From NCBI GenBank assembly GCA_030427205.1, contig JAUHXC010000021.1:1-64000 (forward strand): DNA of 64,000 nt, read 5' to 3'. Positions 33,357 through 42,661 of this stretch are shown here, one piece after another; the stretch's first letter is position 1; every line of letters starts with the position of its first letter. The notes under the pieces are model-generated. The model was not told where the DNA came from. It saw only the letters and a program-made list of their open reading frames with translations, and ran no database searches. This stretch comes from a bacterium (GTDB lineage: Bacteria > Myxococcota_A > Bradymonadia > UBA7976 > UBA1532). The position numbers and the translations under genes are program-made.

Positions 33357-35282
33357 TCAGGGCAGCGGCGCGGTGCCGCGCTCGCCGTAGGGGTCGACGA
33401 TCTCGGGGGTCTCGCCGTCGCGCCAGGGCAGGATGAACGCCTCGATCTGGTGGTGGGCCTGGGCCGAGTCGGGGGTCGAGTCGTGGTCGCTGGGGCGCGG
33501 GGCGGCGTCATCGCCGACCCGATCGAACTGGGTGAAGCCGCCGCTGGCCGATCCGCCGGGCAGGTTGAGCCGGGTCGGCGTCGCCTCGACCGTCAGCAGC
33601 GGCACCGACTCGATCACCTCGCCGACGTGCGGCAGGTCGAAGGCGCGGGCGAGCGCGACGCCGGTCTCGGGCGGCACGATCTGATCGAAGGTCGACATCT
33701 GCATCAGCAGGTGCGGCGGCCCGCCGGGGCGCTGCATGACCCTTGGGGCCCAGGTGGCGGGGTCGGCGCGGTCGACGGCGGCTTGAAGCAGGGGCAGCAG
33801 CCGTTCGAAGCGGGCCCGGCTGCCGAAGAGGTTGATGATGATCGGCTCGAACTGCTCGACCGGCGCGCTGCGGGTGGCGAAGGTGGCCAGTCGTCCGCCG
33901 GGCACCTGCAAGACGCCCAGCTCGAGCGCCGGGTCGAGGGCGAGCAGCGCCGGGCCCATCAGGCCGCCGAGGCTGATGCCGTAGTAGCCCATGCGCTCGG
34001 GGTCGAAGTCGAGGCGGCCGTCGCCGTCGATGTCGGGCTCGCGGCGCAAGAGGTCGAGCAGCTGCAGCCGGTCGAGCGCGGTCTGGTCGAAGCTGCCGGT
34101 GAGCTGGCGGCTGTCGAGCAGCAGGCTGGAGAGGTCGAGCCCGAGGAAGGCGGTGACCCGGGCGATCGGGTCGTCGTCGTCGGGGGCGGTGGGGTGGCCG
34201 CCGTGGCCCATGGCGTCCATGGCGACGGCGCCGATGCCCTGCGGGGTCCAGGTATCGGCGACCCGGTCGATCTCGTGCCGGCTCGAGTTGAGGCCGTGGC
34301 CCATGAAGACCAGCGGCGGCAGGCGCGCGTCGCCGCCGGGCAGGCGGAAGCTCACCGAGAGATCCCACCGCTGGCGAGGTTCGGCGGTGAGCACGGCGCC
34401 CGTAGAGCCCTGTGCCGTATCGCGATAGTCCCACAGGCGCACCGTGCCGCCGCATCGGCGGGTGATGCGGCCGCTGCAGGCCGGGCGCCTGAGCCACTCG
34501 GCGGGGTGGTCGGCGACGCCCGCGGCGATGGCGTGCAGGACGCCGGTGTCGTCGTGCGCGGTGAACACGGTGGCTGCGCTGACGCTGTGCGGTTCGCGTC
34601 CGGCGGCGGCGAGCAGCGCGGCGTAGCGCGGGGCCAGCGCGGCGAGGCGCGGGTCGTCGGCGGTGTCGGTGAGCAGGGCCTGCAGCGTCGGGCTCGGGGC
34701 GACGCAGCCGCCGTCGGCGTCGTCGACGTCGGCCAGGAAGCCATGCCGGGCGCCGCCGCGCAGCGGGCGCTCGGGCTGCACGATGAGCGCGGTGTCGGCG
34801 TCGCTGGCGGTGACCGAGAAGGGGACCCGCGCGGGCGGATCGGCGTCGAGGTCGAAGAGCATCAGCCGCGTATCGCGCGTCGAGCCGTCGACGGTGCCGC
34901 CCCACGGCGCGATGGGGCCGGTGAAGCGCACGACGATGGCCCCGTTGTGGCCGAAGCCCGACAGCGCGGTCATGTCGTCGGCGATCGTGCGCAGCGGCCG
35001 GGGCAGCGCCTCGGACCAGGCGGCGACGCTCGGGTCGAGGCGCAGGCCGGTGGGGCTGTCGGGGTCGGCGCGGGTCAGCAGGTCGTCGGGGAAGAGCTCG
35101 AGCTCCGTCGATTCGAATGGGGCGTAGCGCTGGGCCACCGGGCCTTCACAGAACGTGGGCGCCGGCTCGGCGTCGGCGGGTATCGCGTCGGCGGGCTCGG
35201 CGTCGGGCGAGTCGCTCGTCGGGCCGGGGTCGCAGGCGCCGAGCAACAGCGCGAGGCAGGCGAGCGGGACGGTGCGGGTCAT
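33357..35282 (-). CDS. Lipoprotein alpha/beta hydrolase (virginiamycin-lactonase-like, outer envelope)
   Basis: A 641-residue lipoprotein (MTRTVPLACLALLLGAC, lipid Cys at residue 17). A long N-terminal part has no clear domain; the C-terminal 350 residues are an alpha/beta hydrolase with the elbow GISLGG (S437), an oxyanion-type MGHGLNSSRHE and further DPERMGYYG and PPHLLMQM strands. Myxobacteria carry many such large secreted hydrolases of unknown substrate. The start codon overlaps the apolipoprotein N-acyltransferase stop by four bases, which fits with a lipoprotein made beside its own maturation enzyme. Confidence 0.8.
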   Translation of the reverse strand: MTRTVPLACLALLLGACDPGPTSDSPDAEPADAIPADAEPAPTFCEGPVAQRYAPFESTELELFPDDLLTRADPDSPTGLRLDPSVAAWSEALPRPLRTIADDMTALSGFGHNGAIVVRFTGPIAPWGGTVDGSTRDTRLMLFDLDADPPARVPFSVTASDADTALIVQPERPLRGGARHGFLADVDDADGGCVAPSPTLQALLTDTADDPRLAALAPRYAALLAAAGREPHSVSAATVFTAHDDTGVLHAIAAGVADHPAEWLRRPACSGRITRRCGGTVRLWDYRDTAQGSTGAVLTAEPRQRWDLSVSFRLPGGDARLPPLVFMGHGLNSSRHEIDRVADTWTPQGIGAVAMDAMGHGGHPTAPDDDDPIARVTAFLGLDLSSLLLDSRQLTGSFDQTALDRLQLLDLLRREPDIDGDGRLDFDPERMGYYGISLGGLMGPALLALDPALELGVLQVPGGRLATFATRSAPVEQFEPIIINLFGSRARFERLLPLLQAAVDRADPATWAPRVMQRPGGPPHLLMQMSTFDQIVPPETGVALARAFDLPHVGEVIESVPLLTVEATPTRLNLPGGSASGGFTQFDRVGDDAAPRPSDHDSTPDSAQAHHQIEAFILPWRDGETPEIVDPYGERGTAPLP

Positions 35283-36706
35283 GCAGCCTCCGGGGCGGGT
35301 GGAGCGTTCGGGCCAGCGGTGGAGCGGGCGGCGCGCACGCCCAGGACGAGCAGCCCCAGCGCGATCAGGGCGGCCAGCGCGGTGCAGACGGGGCCGATCA
35401 GCCAGCCGAAGCGGGTGTATGGGGTCAGCGCGGCGCGGGCCTCGACCTCGCCGACGAGCACGCCGGGCGCGAAGTCGGTCAGCGCGGCGACGCGGTGGCC
35501 GTGGGGGTCGATGATCTGGCTGACGCCCGACGTGGCGGCGACGACGACCCAGCGCCCGTTCTCCGCGGCGCGATGGCGGAAGAGCTCGGCGTGCTGCGCG
35601 TGCTGACGCGCGGTCCAGCTGATGGCGTCCATGCTGGGCACCAGCAGCAGCTCGGCGCCGTCGGCCACGGCTGCGCGGGGCACGGGCGCGTAGTCGTTGT
35701 CGAAGCAGATCGGGCTGGCGACCCGGCCGATGGGCGTGGCGAAGGCCCGGGCCTCGGTGCCCGGCTCGCCGTCGTCGAAGAAGTGCACCGGGCGGTTCTT
35801 GTGGTGGGCGCCGAGCACGCCGTCGGCGCCGATGAGCAGCGCGGTGTTCGACCAGGTGCCGTCGGCGTGGTCGGTGCGGCTGCCGGCCACGAAGAGCCGG
35901 GCGCCGGTCTCGTCGAGCAGCGCGTGCACCGTCGCCATCTGATCCGGCACGGTGCGCAGGTCCGCCGAGAGCGCGTACTCGGGCCAGACGATGGCGTCGA
36001 GCGGGCCGGGGGCCTGCCGCGAGAGGTCGAGGTAGTCGGCGAAGGGCAGGACTTCGCCCTGGATGGCGGCGATGCGCAGCGGGTCGGTCGGCGGCGGCGC
36101 GGGCGTGTGCAGCAGCACCGTCGCGCCCAGGCCGGCCAGCAGCAGCGCGCCTCCGAGCGGCGACCGGCCCCGGCCCCAGCCCGCCACGAGCGCGCCGCCG
36201 AAGACGATCGCGAAGGTCAGGCCGTAGGTGCCGATGAACGGGGTCAGCGCGCCCGGCGCCAGCGCGGTGCCCGGGGTGACCCAGGGGAAGCGCAGCGCGA
36301 AGAGCTCGCCGCGGAAGTACTCGATGCCGGTCCACAGCGCGGCCAGCAGCAGCGCGCCGAGCAGACCCCGCGGGCCGTGGCGCCCGAGCAGGCCGGCGAG
36401 CAGCCCGAACAGCGCCGTGAACATCGCCATGATGACGAAGAGCGCGCCGGCCGCCGGGCCGAAGATCTGCGTCAGCCAGACCAGCGCGCCGCCGAAGAGC
36501 AGCAGGCCGTGGCCCAGCCCGAGCAGCAGGCCCCGGGCCGGGCCGACGTCGCGCAGGGCGAAGAGCAGCGGGATCCAGGCGATCAGCGCGAGCAGGTGCA
36601 GGTGGGTCGGCGGCAGGGCGAGCACGCCGAGGCCGGCGGAGAGCGCGGTCGCGATGATGGCGCGGGCGATGGGCGGGGTGGAGGTCGGCGGCGCGGCGGG
36701 TTGCAT
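35279..36706 (-). CDS. lnt: Apolipoprotein N-acyltransferase
   Basis: A 475-residue inner-membrane enzyme that adds the third acyl chain to lipoproteins. The N-terminal half has about six membrane helices; the periplasmic nitrilase domain carries E243 (WPEYAL), K303 (HHKNRPVHF) and C334 (PICFDNDY), the family's catalytic triad; a final helix lies at about 440-460. Motif FRFPW-type sequence (here LRFPWVTPG) is also present. It is the last-but-one gene of a run with the lipoprotein hydrolase. The start MQPAAPP follows a modest purine-rich site. Confidence 0.9.
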   Translation of the reverse strand: MQPAAPPTSTPPIARAIIATALSAGLGVLALPPTHLHLLALIAWIPLLFALRDVGPARGLLLGLGHGLLLFGGALVWLTQIFGPAAGALFVIMAMFTALFGLLAGLLGRHGPRGLLGALLLAALWTGIEYFRGELFALRFPWVTPGTALAPGALTPFIGTYGLTFAIVFGGALVAGWGRGRSPLGGALLLAGLGATVLLHTPAPPPTDPLRIAAIQGEVLPFADYLDLSRQAPGPLDAIVWPEYALSADLRTVPDQMATVHALLDETGARLFVAGSRTDHADGTWSNTALLIGADGVLGAHHKNRPVHFFDDGEPGTEARAFATPIGRVASPICFDNDYAPVPRAAVADGAELLLVPSMDAISWTARQHAQHAELFRHRAAENGRWVVVAATSGVSQIIDPHGHRVAALTDFAPGVLVGEVEARAALTPYTRFGWLIGPVCTALAALIALGLLVLGVRAARSTAGPNAPPAPEAA

Positions 36707-36782
36707 GGGTGCTCCTGGCGGTTGCCTATTGACCGCGAACCGCCGATCCGAGCCGTCTATTGCAGCGGGCGACTGCAGCGGG

Positions 36783-39536
36783 CTACTGCAGCGGCACCAG
36801 GTAGTCGACCTCGATCTCGAGGTTCTCGAAGTCGCCCACGTCGACCCCGGCGCGGTCTTCGATGCGCAGGGTGAAGGTGCCGTTGGCCGGCAGCCCGGCG
36901 AATTCGCGGTAGCGCCGGTTGTCGAAGTCGATGTTGCTGCCGGTGAACGGCAGGAAGTCGTCGTCGAGGCCGCCGTCGTCGCCCGCGTCGTCGCCGTTGC
37001 GGTTCCAGACGGTGACGATGGGCTCGCCGTTCCACAGGTAGGTCACCACCAGGTCGGGCAGGAAGGTGTGAGCGATGATCAGGTCGCGCACGGTCAGCTC
37101 GCTGATGATCGCCCCGGCCGGGGCCTCGACGTCGAGGTCGACCTCGAGCACGCCGGGCACGCCGTCGGCGAAGTCGGGGATGCCGCGGTCGAGGCCGTCG
37201 GAGACCCGCACGCTGTCGGCCGCGTCGCTGACCACGAAGACGCTGTAGGGGTTGGTCGCGCCGCGGTAGCCGTAGACCCGCAGCACGTAGCTGCCCGGCT
37301 GCAGGGTCTCTTCGATCAGCTCGTTGTCGTCCGAGCTGACGGCGTTGGCCACCCGGTCGCCGGCGGCGTCGTACAGCTCGACGTCGATGTCGCCGTTCGC
37401 GTGGCCGAAGAGCACCTCGATGCGCACGTCGGTCTGCGCGCCGACGTCGAAGCGGTAGTAGTCGTCGTCGTAGTCGCAGATCTGGCGGGTCTGGTCCACC
37501 GGCGGCAGGCGGGTGGCCGAGGCCCGGTCGTCGCCGTGCTCGCCGCTCTGGCCCTCCTGGTCGTCGACGCAGTCGGCGAAGACGTTGACCGTCATGTCAT
37601 AGGCCGCCGTCGCGCCGTCGTAGCCGTAGACCCGCACCGCGTAGGTGCCCGCCTCGGGCGCCCGGCGCAGGTAGACCGTCTCGGCGTTCTGCACCGAGGC
37701 GCTGCTGTCGACGAAGGCCGGGTCGGCGCCGTCTTCGATGCGCACGAGCTGCATGTCGAGGTCGCCCTCGGCGTTGTCGAAGCGGATGTCGACCTCGAGC
37801 CCGTCGCCCTCGCCGACCTCGATGGTGTACCAGTCGTCGTCGCCGCGGCAGATCTGCAGGCCGCCGTATTGCACGCCGGTGGTATTGCCGTCCTCGACGC
37901 CCGTGGCGTCGCCGGCGACGTCGTTGGGCGCTTCGTTGTCGAAGAGGTCGTCCTGGCACGGGTCGGGCACGTCGGGGGTGGCCGGGTCGCAGTCGTCGTC
38001 GATGCCGTTGCCTTCGATCTCACGCGGGCCGGGCACGTCGGGGTCGGCCGGCGCGCAGTCCTGGTCGTCGGGCACCCCGTCGCCGTCGCCGTCGACGGCG
38101 TCGTCGTCGCAGGCCACGTCACCGCCGCGGCAGTCGTGGTCGACGCCGTCGTCGCACAGGGTCGAGGCGTTCTCGATCACCCCCGGGTTGCGGCTGCGGT
38201 CGCTGTCGTCGCAGTCGTCGGCCCGCACGAAGCCGTCGCCGTCCAGGTCGTCGTCGGGGGTCTCGGGGTCGCAGTCGTCGTCGCTGCCGTTGTAGTTCTC
38301 TTCGGGCCGCTCGGGGTTGACCGCGTCGGCCCGGTCGTTGCAGTCGTCGCCGCCGGCCTCGACCGCCACGAAGCCGTCGCCGTCGGCGTCATCGTCGACG
38401 GTGCTCGGGTCGCAGTCGTCGTCGACGCCGTTGTAGTAGACCTCGTCCTCGCTGGGGTTCTGCCGCGGGTTGTCGTCGGCGCAGTCGATGGGCGAGGGGA
38501 AGCCGTCGTTGTCCAGGTCGTTGTCCGGCGTGGCGCGGTTGCAGTCGTCGTCCTTGCCGTTGTACGGCGTCTCGATCGCGTCGGGGTTGACCGCCGGGTC
38601 TTCGTCGTTGCAGTCGCCGTCGCACTCGGTGATGCCGTCGCCGTCGGCGTCTTCGTCGACGCACTCGCGGTCGGCGCCGTCGCAGTCCTGGTCGATCTCG
38701 TCGCCGGCGATCTCGCGGGCGCCGGGGTTGATCTGCGGGGCGCGGTCGTCGCAGTCGTCGCCGCCGACCTCTTCGGCGTCGAAGCCGTCGCCGTCGACGT
38801 CGGTATCGCTCGTGGTCGGGTCGCAGTCGTCGTCCTTGCCGTTGTAGGGGGTCTCGTCGGCCTCGGGGTTGACCGCCGGATCGGTATCGTCGCAGTCGCC
38901 GCCGAGGTTGGTGAAGCCGTCCTGGTCGGTGTCCATCTCGCCGCAGCGCGAGTCGGCGCCCGAGCAGTTGTCGTCGACGCCGTCGTCGCAGCGGGTCTGC
39001 CCGTTCTCCTCGACCCCCGGGTTGATGTCGGGGTTGCCGTCGTCGCAGTCGATGCCGGCGCACTCCATGCCGATGCCGTAGCCGTCGCCGTCGCCGTCGA
39101 CGCAGGCGGCGATGCGCGGCAGGCAGCGGTTCTGCTCGGAGCACTGCTCGTTGGGGTCGCAGTCTTCGTCGCGCACGCACTGCACGTCCTGGCAGGTGCC
39201 GTCGATGCAGAAGCCCACGTCGCAGTCGGGGTGGTCGTCGCAGCCCGGCTCGGCGATGTCCATGCAGCGGAAGCTCGCCCCGTCGCACGTCTGGCCCATC
39301 GGGCAGGTGCGCTCGAGGTTGCACTCGCCGGCCTGGCACTCCCCCTGGTTGCAGATCTGCCCCGCCCCGCAGGCGAAGTCCGACTCACAGCCCGCCGGCG
39401 GCTGCCCGGCGTCGGGGTCGGGCCCCGGATCGGGGTCGGCCGGCGCGTCGGTGCAGCCGCTCGCGAGCGCGAGCCCCAGTCCCACGATCAGGGCGCGGTG
39501 CGCCCAAGCCTGCCTCTTCTGGTCGAACCGCTGCAT
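36783..39536 (-). CDS. Lipoprotein with MopE-type Asp/Cys repeats, PPC domains and a P-domain
   Basis: A 917-residue lipoprotein (lipobox LASGC, Cys at 28). Residues about 50-150 are cysteine-rich short repeats. Then come about eight MopE-type units (DGDGF...DCDD...NPxxxE...NGxDDDCD), likely Ca2+ binding. Two PPC-type domains follow (about 560-640 and 660-750), then a C-terminal proprotein-convertase P-domain-like module. The layout is a typical myxobacterial surface or secreted protein with an adhesive or calcium-dependent role; no protease domain is present. Strong Asp bias makes the opposite strand look open, but that is a shadow. Confidence 0.85.
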   Translation of the reverse strand: MQRFDQKRQAWAHRALIVGLGLALASGCTDAPADPDPGPDPDAGQPPAGCESDFACGAGQICNQGECQAGECNLERTCPMGQTCDGASFRCMDIAEPGCDDHPDCDVGFCIDGTCQDVQCVRDEDCDPNEQCSEQNRCLPRIAACVDGDGDGYGIGMECAGIDCDDGNPDINPGVEENGQTRCDDGVDDNCSGADSRCGEMDTDQDGFTNLGGDCDDTDPAVNPEADETPYNGKDDDCDPTTSDTDVDGDGFDAEEVGGDDCDDRAPQINPGAREIAGDEIDQDCDGADRECVDEDADGDGITECDGDCNDEDPAVNPDAIETPYNGKDDDCNRATPDNDLDNDGFPSPIDCADDNPRQNPSEDEVYYNGVDDDCDPSTVDDDADGDGFVAVEAGGDDCNDRADAVNPERPEENYNGSDDDCDPETPDDDLDGDGFVRADDCDDSDRSRNPGVIENASTLCDDGVDHDCRGGDVACDDDAVDGDGDGVPDDQDCAPADPDVPGPREIEGNGIDDDCDPATPDVPDPCQDDLFDNEAPNDVAGDATGVEDGNTTGVQYGGLQICRGDDDWYTIEVGEGDGLEVDIRFDNAEGDLDMQLVRIEDGADPAFVDSSASVQNAETVYLRRAPEAGTYAVRVYGYDGATAAYDMTVNVFADCVDDQEGQSGEHGDDRASATRLPPVDQTRQICDYDDDYYRFDVGAQTDVRIEVLFGHANGDIDVELYDAAGDRVANAVSSDDNELIEETLQPGSYVLRVYGYRGATNPYSVFVVSDAADSVRVSDGLDRGIPDFADGVPGVLEVDLDVEAPAGAIISELTVRDLIIAHTFLPDLVVTYLWNGEPIVTVWNRNGDDAGDDGGLDDDFLPFTGSNIDFDNRRYREFAGLPANGTFTLRIEDRAGVDVGDFENLEIEVDYLVPLQ

Positions 39537-39628
39537 AAATCCTCCCCCGGCGGGCTCTCCCCGGCCGCCGCGCGGGGCAAAGAGAGCGGAATCGGGGCGG
39601 CGGGCGCAAGGGGGACGTGCGGGTGGGG

Positions 39629-42600
39629 TCAGTCAAGGGTCTCGCCGGTGAGGCGCTCGTACTCGGCGACGCGGTCTTCGAGGTTGGGGGAGCCGGGCAG
39701 GCTGGGGTGGCGCCGGGTCCGCAAGACGAGGCGGACGAGGCCGGCGAGGCTGGGGGGGTGGGCTCTGAACCCGGCCCAGAGCAGGTCGAGGGCCTCGTCG
39801 ACCAAGCTGGCGCCCCGATCAGGGCGGCCGACGTCGGTTTCGATAGCACCCAGCATCCACAGGACGCGGGCATGGCCGAGCTGCTTCCGGGGGGCTTCAC
39901 CGGGCTGTGCGCGGTGCTTCTCGAGCACGTCGAGCAAGACTTGGCGGGCCTCGTCGTGCCGACCGGCCTTCATGAGGCCGAAGCCGATGAGGCGCTCGGC
40001 CTCGAGCAGCAGATCGGCGCGGCGTCGGGGACGCGCCTCCAGCGCGAGGAGAAGGCCGCGGGCACGCTGATAGGCGCGCAGCGCTGCTGCAGGTTGCCCG
40101 TTGGCGACCATCGCGGTGCCCAGCAGAACTTCGTCGCCGAGATCCAGCGCGGCAGACCGCTCGCTCCGATCGTCGGGCTCGGCGGCCGACAGCCGCATCG
40201 ACTCGATGCAGGGTTCGAGCATCCTGGCCGCCGCAGTGGTCTGGCTGAGGACGTCTGCTAGGATCTGCAACGATCTGCGCAGCTCCGACACGTCGCCGGT
40301 GGCGCGGGCCCGCTCGACGGCGTCGCGGGCTTCGGCGACCGCCCTGGCGTACCGCCCGTTGTTCAATAGACCCATAGCGCGGGCCCGGCGCGCCCGGATC
40401 TCCAGGCGCCGGGCCTCGGCGGGGTCGAGATCGACGAGCGTGCGCGCGTGCTTCAGGGCCTCGTCCGCCACGTCGAGGGCGTCGCGCGCGCGACCGCATC
40501 GGCGGAGCCTGTGTGCGAGCAGGGTCATGGCGTCGGTGTGCGGCCCGAGCGCCTTGGGGTCGTCCTGCAACCAGCGCCGGGTCTGAGCGACCACGTGCGC
40601 AGCCAACTCTGCCGCAGCAGTCGCGGGGAGGTGCGGGCTGAGGGCGCGAATCCGCCGGAGGCCCAGTGTGCACGCGGTGTGTATAGGCGCGTCGGGGGTC
40701 TGCAGCCGAGCGATGGCCCACGCGAGCAGGCCGTCGAGGGTGAACGCGTGCTCGGGGACCTCATCGGCGATCGCAGCGGCCAGCGTCGCGGTCCCGTGCT
40801 GTATCGCAGCGTCGAGCAGGGCGTGAGGCAGGACCGAGCGTCGATCGCGGGCGTTGGCCAGCGCGCCGATCGCCGCGCTGCCCCGTCGGTCCAAGTCGGT
40901 GGCCAACAGCCGGTCGTAGATCGGCTCGATCAGGTCTGGAGCCTGGACCTCGGCGTCGAGCAGTGCGGCGAACAGCCGGCGCCAACCGACGGGGTGACGT
41001 TCGAGGAAGGACGCCATCTCGTCGGGCGAGCGCCGGGCCTGCTCGATGAGGGCGGTGGCGAGCGGGCCGGCGGTCGGTGTGGTCAGGCGAGAGGGCACCC
41101 CCGGATCGAGTATCGGGTCGCCGGCGTGAGCCCGCGCGTCGTCTACCCAGGCGTCGGTCAGACCCGGTGAGTCCCCGTCCCTCGTGATATCGCCGCTGAT
41201 GGACACCATGACCCGCGGCCAGGGGAACCGGTGAGCCTCCATCGCCCAGACGTCGACGTCGCCGACGAGCACCAGCCGCTCGGCCAGCGCTGCGCCGCGC
41301 CGCAGATCGAGCGCGGCGATCGCGGCGCGCACGCGCACCTGCTCCGAGCCGCCGGGCCACGCCCCCAACGAATCGGCGGCGAGGCGGGCGGTGGCGCTGC
41401 GCACGTCGTCGGTCAGCACCGCGAACGTCGAGCGCGGCCACCCGCGCACCGTCGCGACGATCCGCCGCCCGCGCAGCAGCAGCCGCGCCGAGCCCAGTTC
41501 GTGGTCGCGCGCGTCGGTGATCACCAGCAGCGTGCGTCGGCCGCCGAGCGCCCCGTTGAGTCGGCGGGCGGCGCCGTCCAGGTCGTGCGGGCAATCCGCT
41601 ACGCCCGCTTCGGCCAGCAGCCCGGCGATCGCTGGCCCCAAGCCCGGGGACGCGTCGAGGCGCAACGTCAGGTCGAAGTGTTCGGTCCGCAAGAGTCCGG
41701 CGGTCACCGCGGCCTGATTCACCGCCGCCGCGTCGTCATCCTCGGGCACGTGGAACAGCTCAGCGCGGTATCCCAAGTCGAGGGCGGCGACGAGCGCGTC
41801 GGTCATGATCCGTTGTGACGCGTCGACGCGGCCCGAGGGCCACTGCGGCGCAGGCCAGCGTTCGTAGTGCACGACATTGCCGGCGGGCCGCGAGTCCCAC
41901 GGCCCGGCGTCGACAGCAGACGATTCGCTCGGCTCGCCGACTTCGCTGCCGAGGGTCACTGCGGGGCTCAACCCGTCGAGCCATGATGCATCCGCTGCCG
42001 GGGTTGTATCGGGTTCGGAGTCACCGATGGACTCGATCCAAGCCCGACGCCGCGGTCCACGCCGCCAGAGCCGGTGTTCGAGCCACAGCCGCGTGAGGTC
42101 TTGCCCGTTCAGCCATACGCGGGCCGCCTGCCGATCGCCATCGAAGCGGGGCGTGAGCAGGTCGAGCGTCGTATTGCGCGCCTGCTGCTCGGGGTTGGCG
42201 CCGCTCTCGACGACGCGGTGCACCCGGCTGCGCATGGCCCACAGGTCGGGCGCCCGCTGCTGCAGCGCGAGGTAGGCCCCGTCGGCGTCCATGCCGTCGT
42301 CGCCCGCGAGGATGACCGCCAGCGCGCGCCCCCGCCGATGAAACCACTCCCGGTCGCCGTTGAGCCGCAGCAGCAGGTCGGCCGTCTCTTCGCGCCGGGG
42401 GTCGATCGCGGTGACGAGCAGCACCGGCGGTGAGGGTTCGGCGGCGTAGACCCGCTCGTCGATGCTGCCAGCCTCGGGGTCGACGAGCGGCGCGCAGACC
42501 CAGCCGTCGAGGCAATGCACGTCGAGGCTCGCCCGCACCGCCTCTGCCCGGTCGGTGATGACCAGGTGCACCCCGCTGCCGGTCGCTGCGACGTCGTCGA

Positions 42601-42661
42601 GCAGGTCGATGACGACGCCTAGACCGGGCAGCCCGAGCGACGGGGCTACGGATCGGGTCAT
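39629..42661 (-). CDS. TPR protein with degenerate STAND-like N-terminal region
   Basis: A 1010-residue protein. Residues about 80-155 contain LLVTAIDPRRE, DREWFHRRGRALAVILAGD and RAPDLWAMRSRVHR, a pattern I know from N-terminal segments of STAND/iSTAND-type TPR proteins. Residues about 255-480 look like a remnant P-loop ATPase, but no GxxxxGK[ST] is present, so it is predicted inactive. Residues about 730-985 are TPR or TPR-like helices (for example ARRLEIRARRARAMGLLNNGRYA). Its ATG overlaps the stop of the partner ATPase (ATGA). Function is unknown; a sensor or scaffold of a two-gene NTPase system is inferred. Confidence 0.7.
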   Translation of the reverse strand: MTRSVAPSLGLPGLGVVIDLLDDVAATGSGVHLVITDRAEAVRASLDVHCLDGWVCAPLVDPEAGSIDERVYAAEPSPPVLLVTAIDPRREETADLLLRLNGDREWFHRRGRALAVILAGDDGMDADGAYLALQQRAPDLWAMRSRVHRVVESGANPEQQARNTTLDLLTPRFDGDRQAARVWLNGQDLTRLWLEHRLWRRGPRRRAWIESIGDSEPDTTPAADASWLDGLSPAVTLGSEVGEPSESSAVDAGPWDSRPAGNVVHYERWPAPQWPSGRVDASQRIMTDALVAALDLGYRAELFHVPEDDDAAAVNQAAVTAGLLRTEHFDLTLRLDASPGLGPAIAGLLAEAGVADCPHDLDGAARRLNGALGGRRTLLVITDARDHELGSARLLLRGRRIVATVRGWPRSTFAVLTDDVRSATARLAADSLGAWPGGSEQVRVRAAIAALDLRRGAALAERLVLVGDVDVWAMEAHRFPWPRVMVSISGDITRDGDSPGLTDAWVDDARAHAGDPILDPGVPSRLTTPTAGPLATALIEQARRSPDEMASFLERHPVGWRRLFAALLDAEVQAPDLIEPIYDRLLATDLDRRGSAAIGALANARDRRSVLPHALLDAAIQHGTATLAAAIADEVPEHAFTLDGLLAWAIARLQTPDAPIHTACTLGLRRIRALSPHLPATAAAELAAHVVAQTRRWLQDDPKALGPHTDAMTLLAHRLRRCGRARDALDVADEALKHARTLVDLDPAEARRLEIRARRARAMGLLNNGRYARAVAEARDAVERARATGDVSELRRSLQILADVLSQTTAAARMLEPCIESMRLSAAEPDDRSERSAALDLGDEVLLGTAMVANGQPAAALRAYQRARGLLLALEARPRRRADLLLEAERLIGFGLMKAGRHDEARQVLLDVLEKHRAQPGEAPRKQLGHARVLWMLGAIETDVGRPDRGASLVDEALDLLWAGFRAHPPSLAGLVRLVLRTRRHPSLPGSPNLEDRVAEYERLTGETLD

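Noticed and set aside
36228..40070. 1280-codon plus-strand frame opposite the MopE-type lipoprotein
   Set aside because: It is the complement of Asp/Gly-rich repeats, giving artificial Val/Ala/Asp runs; no domain is present.
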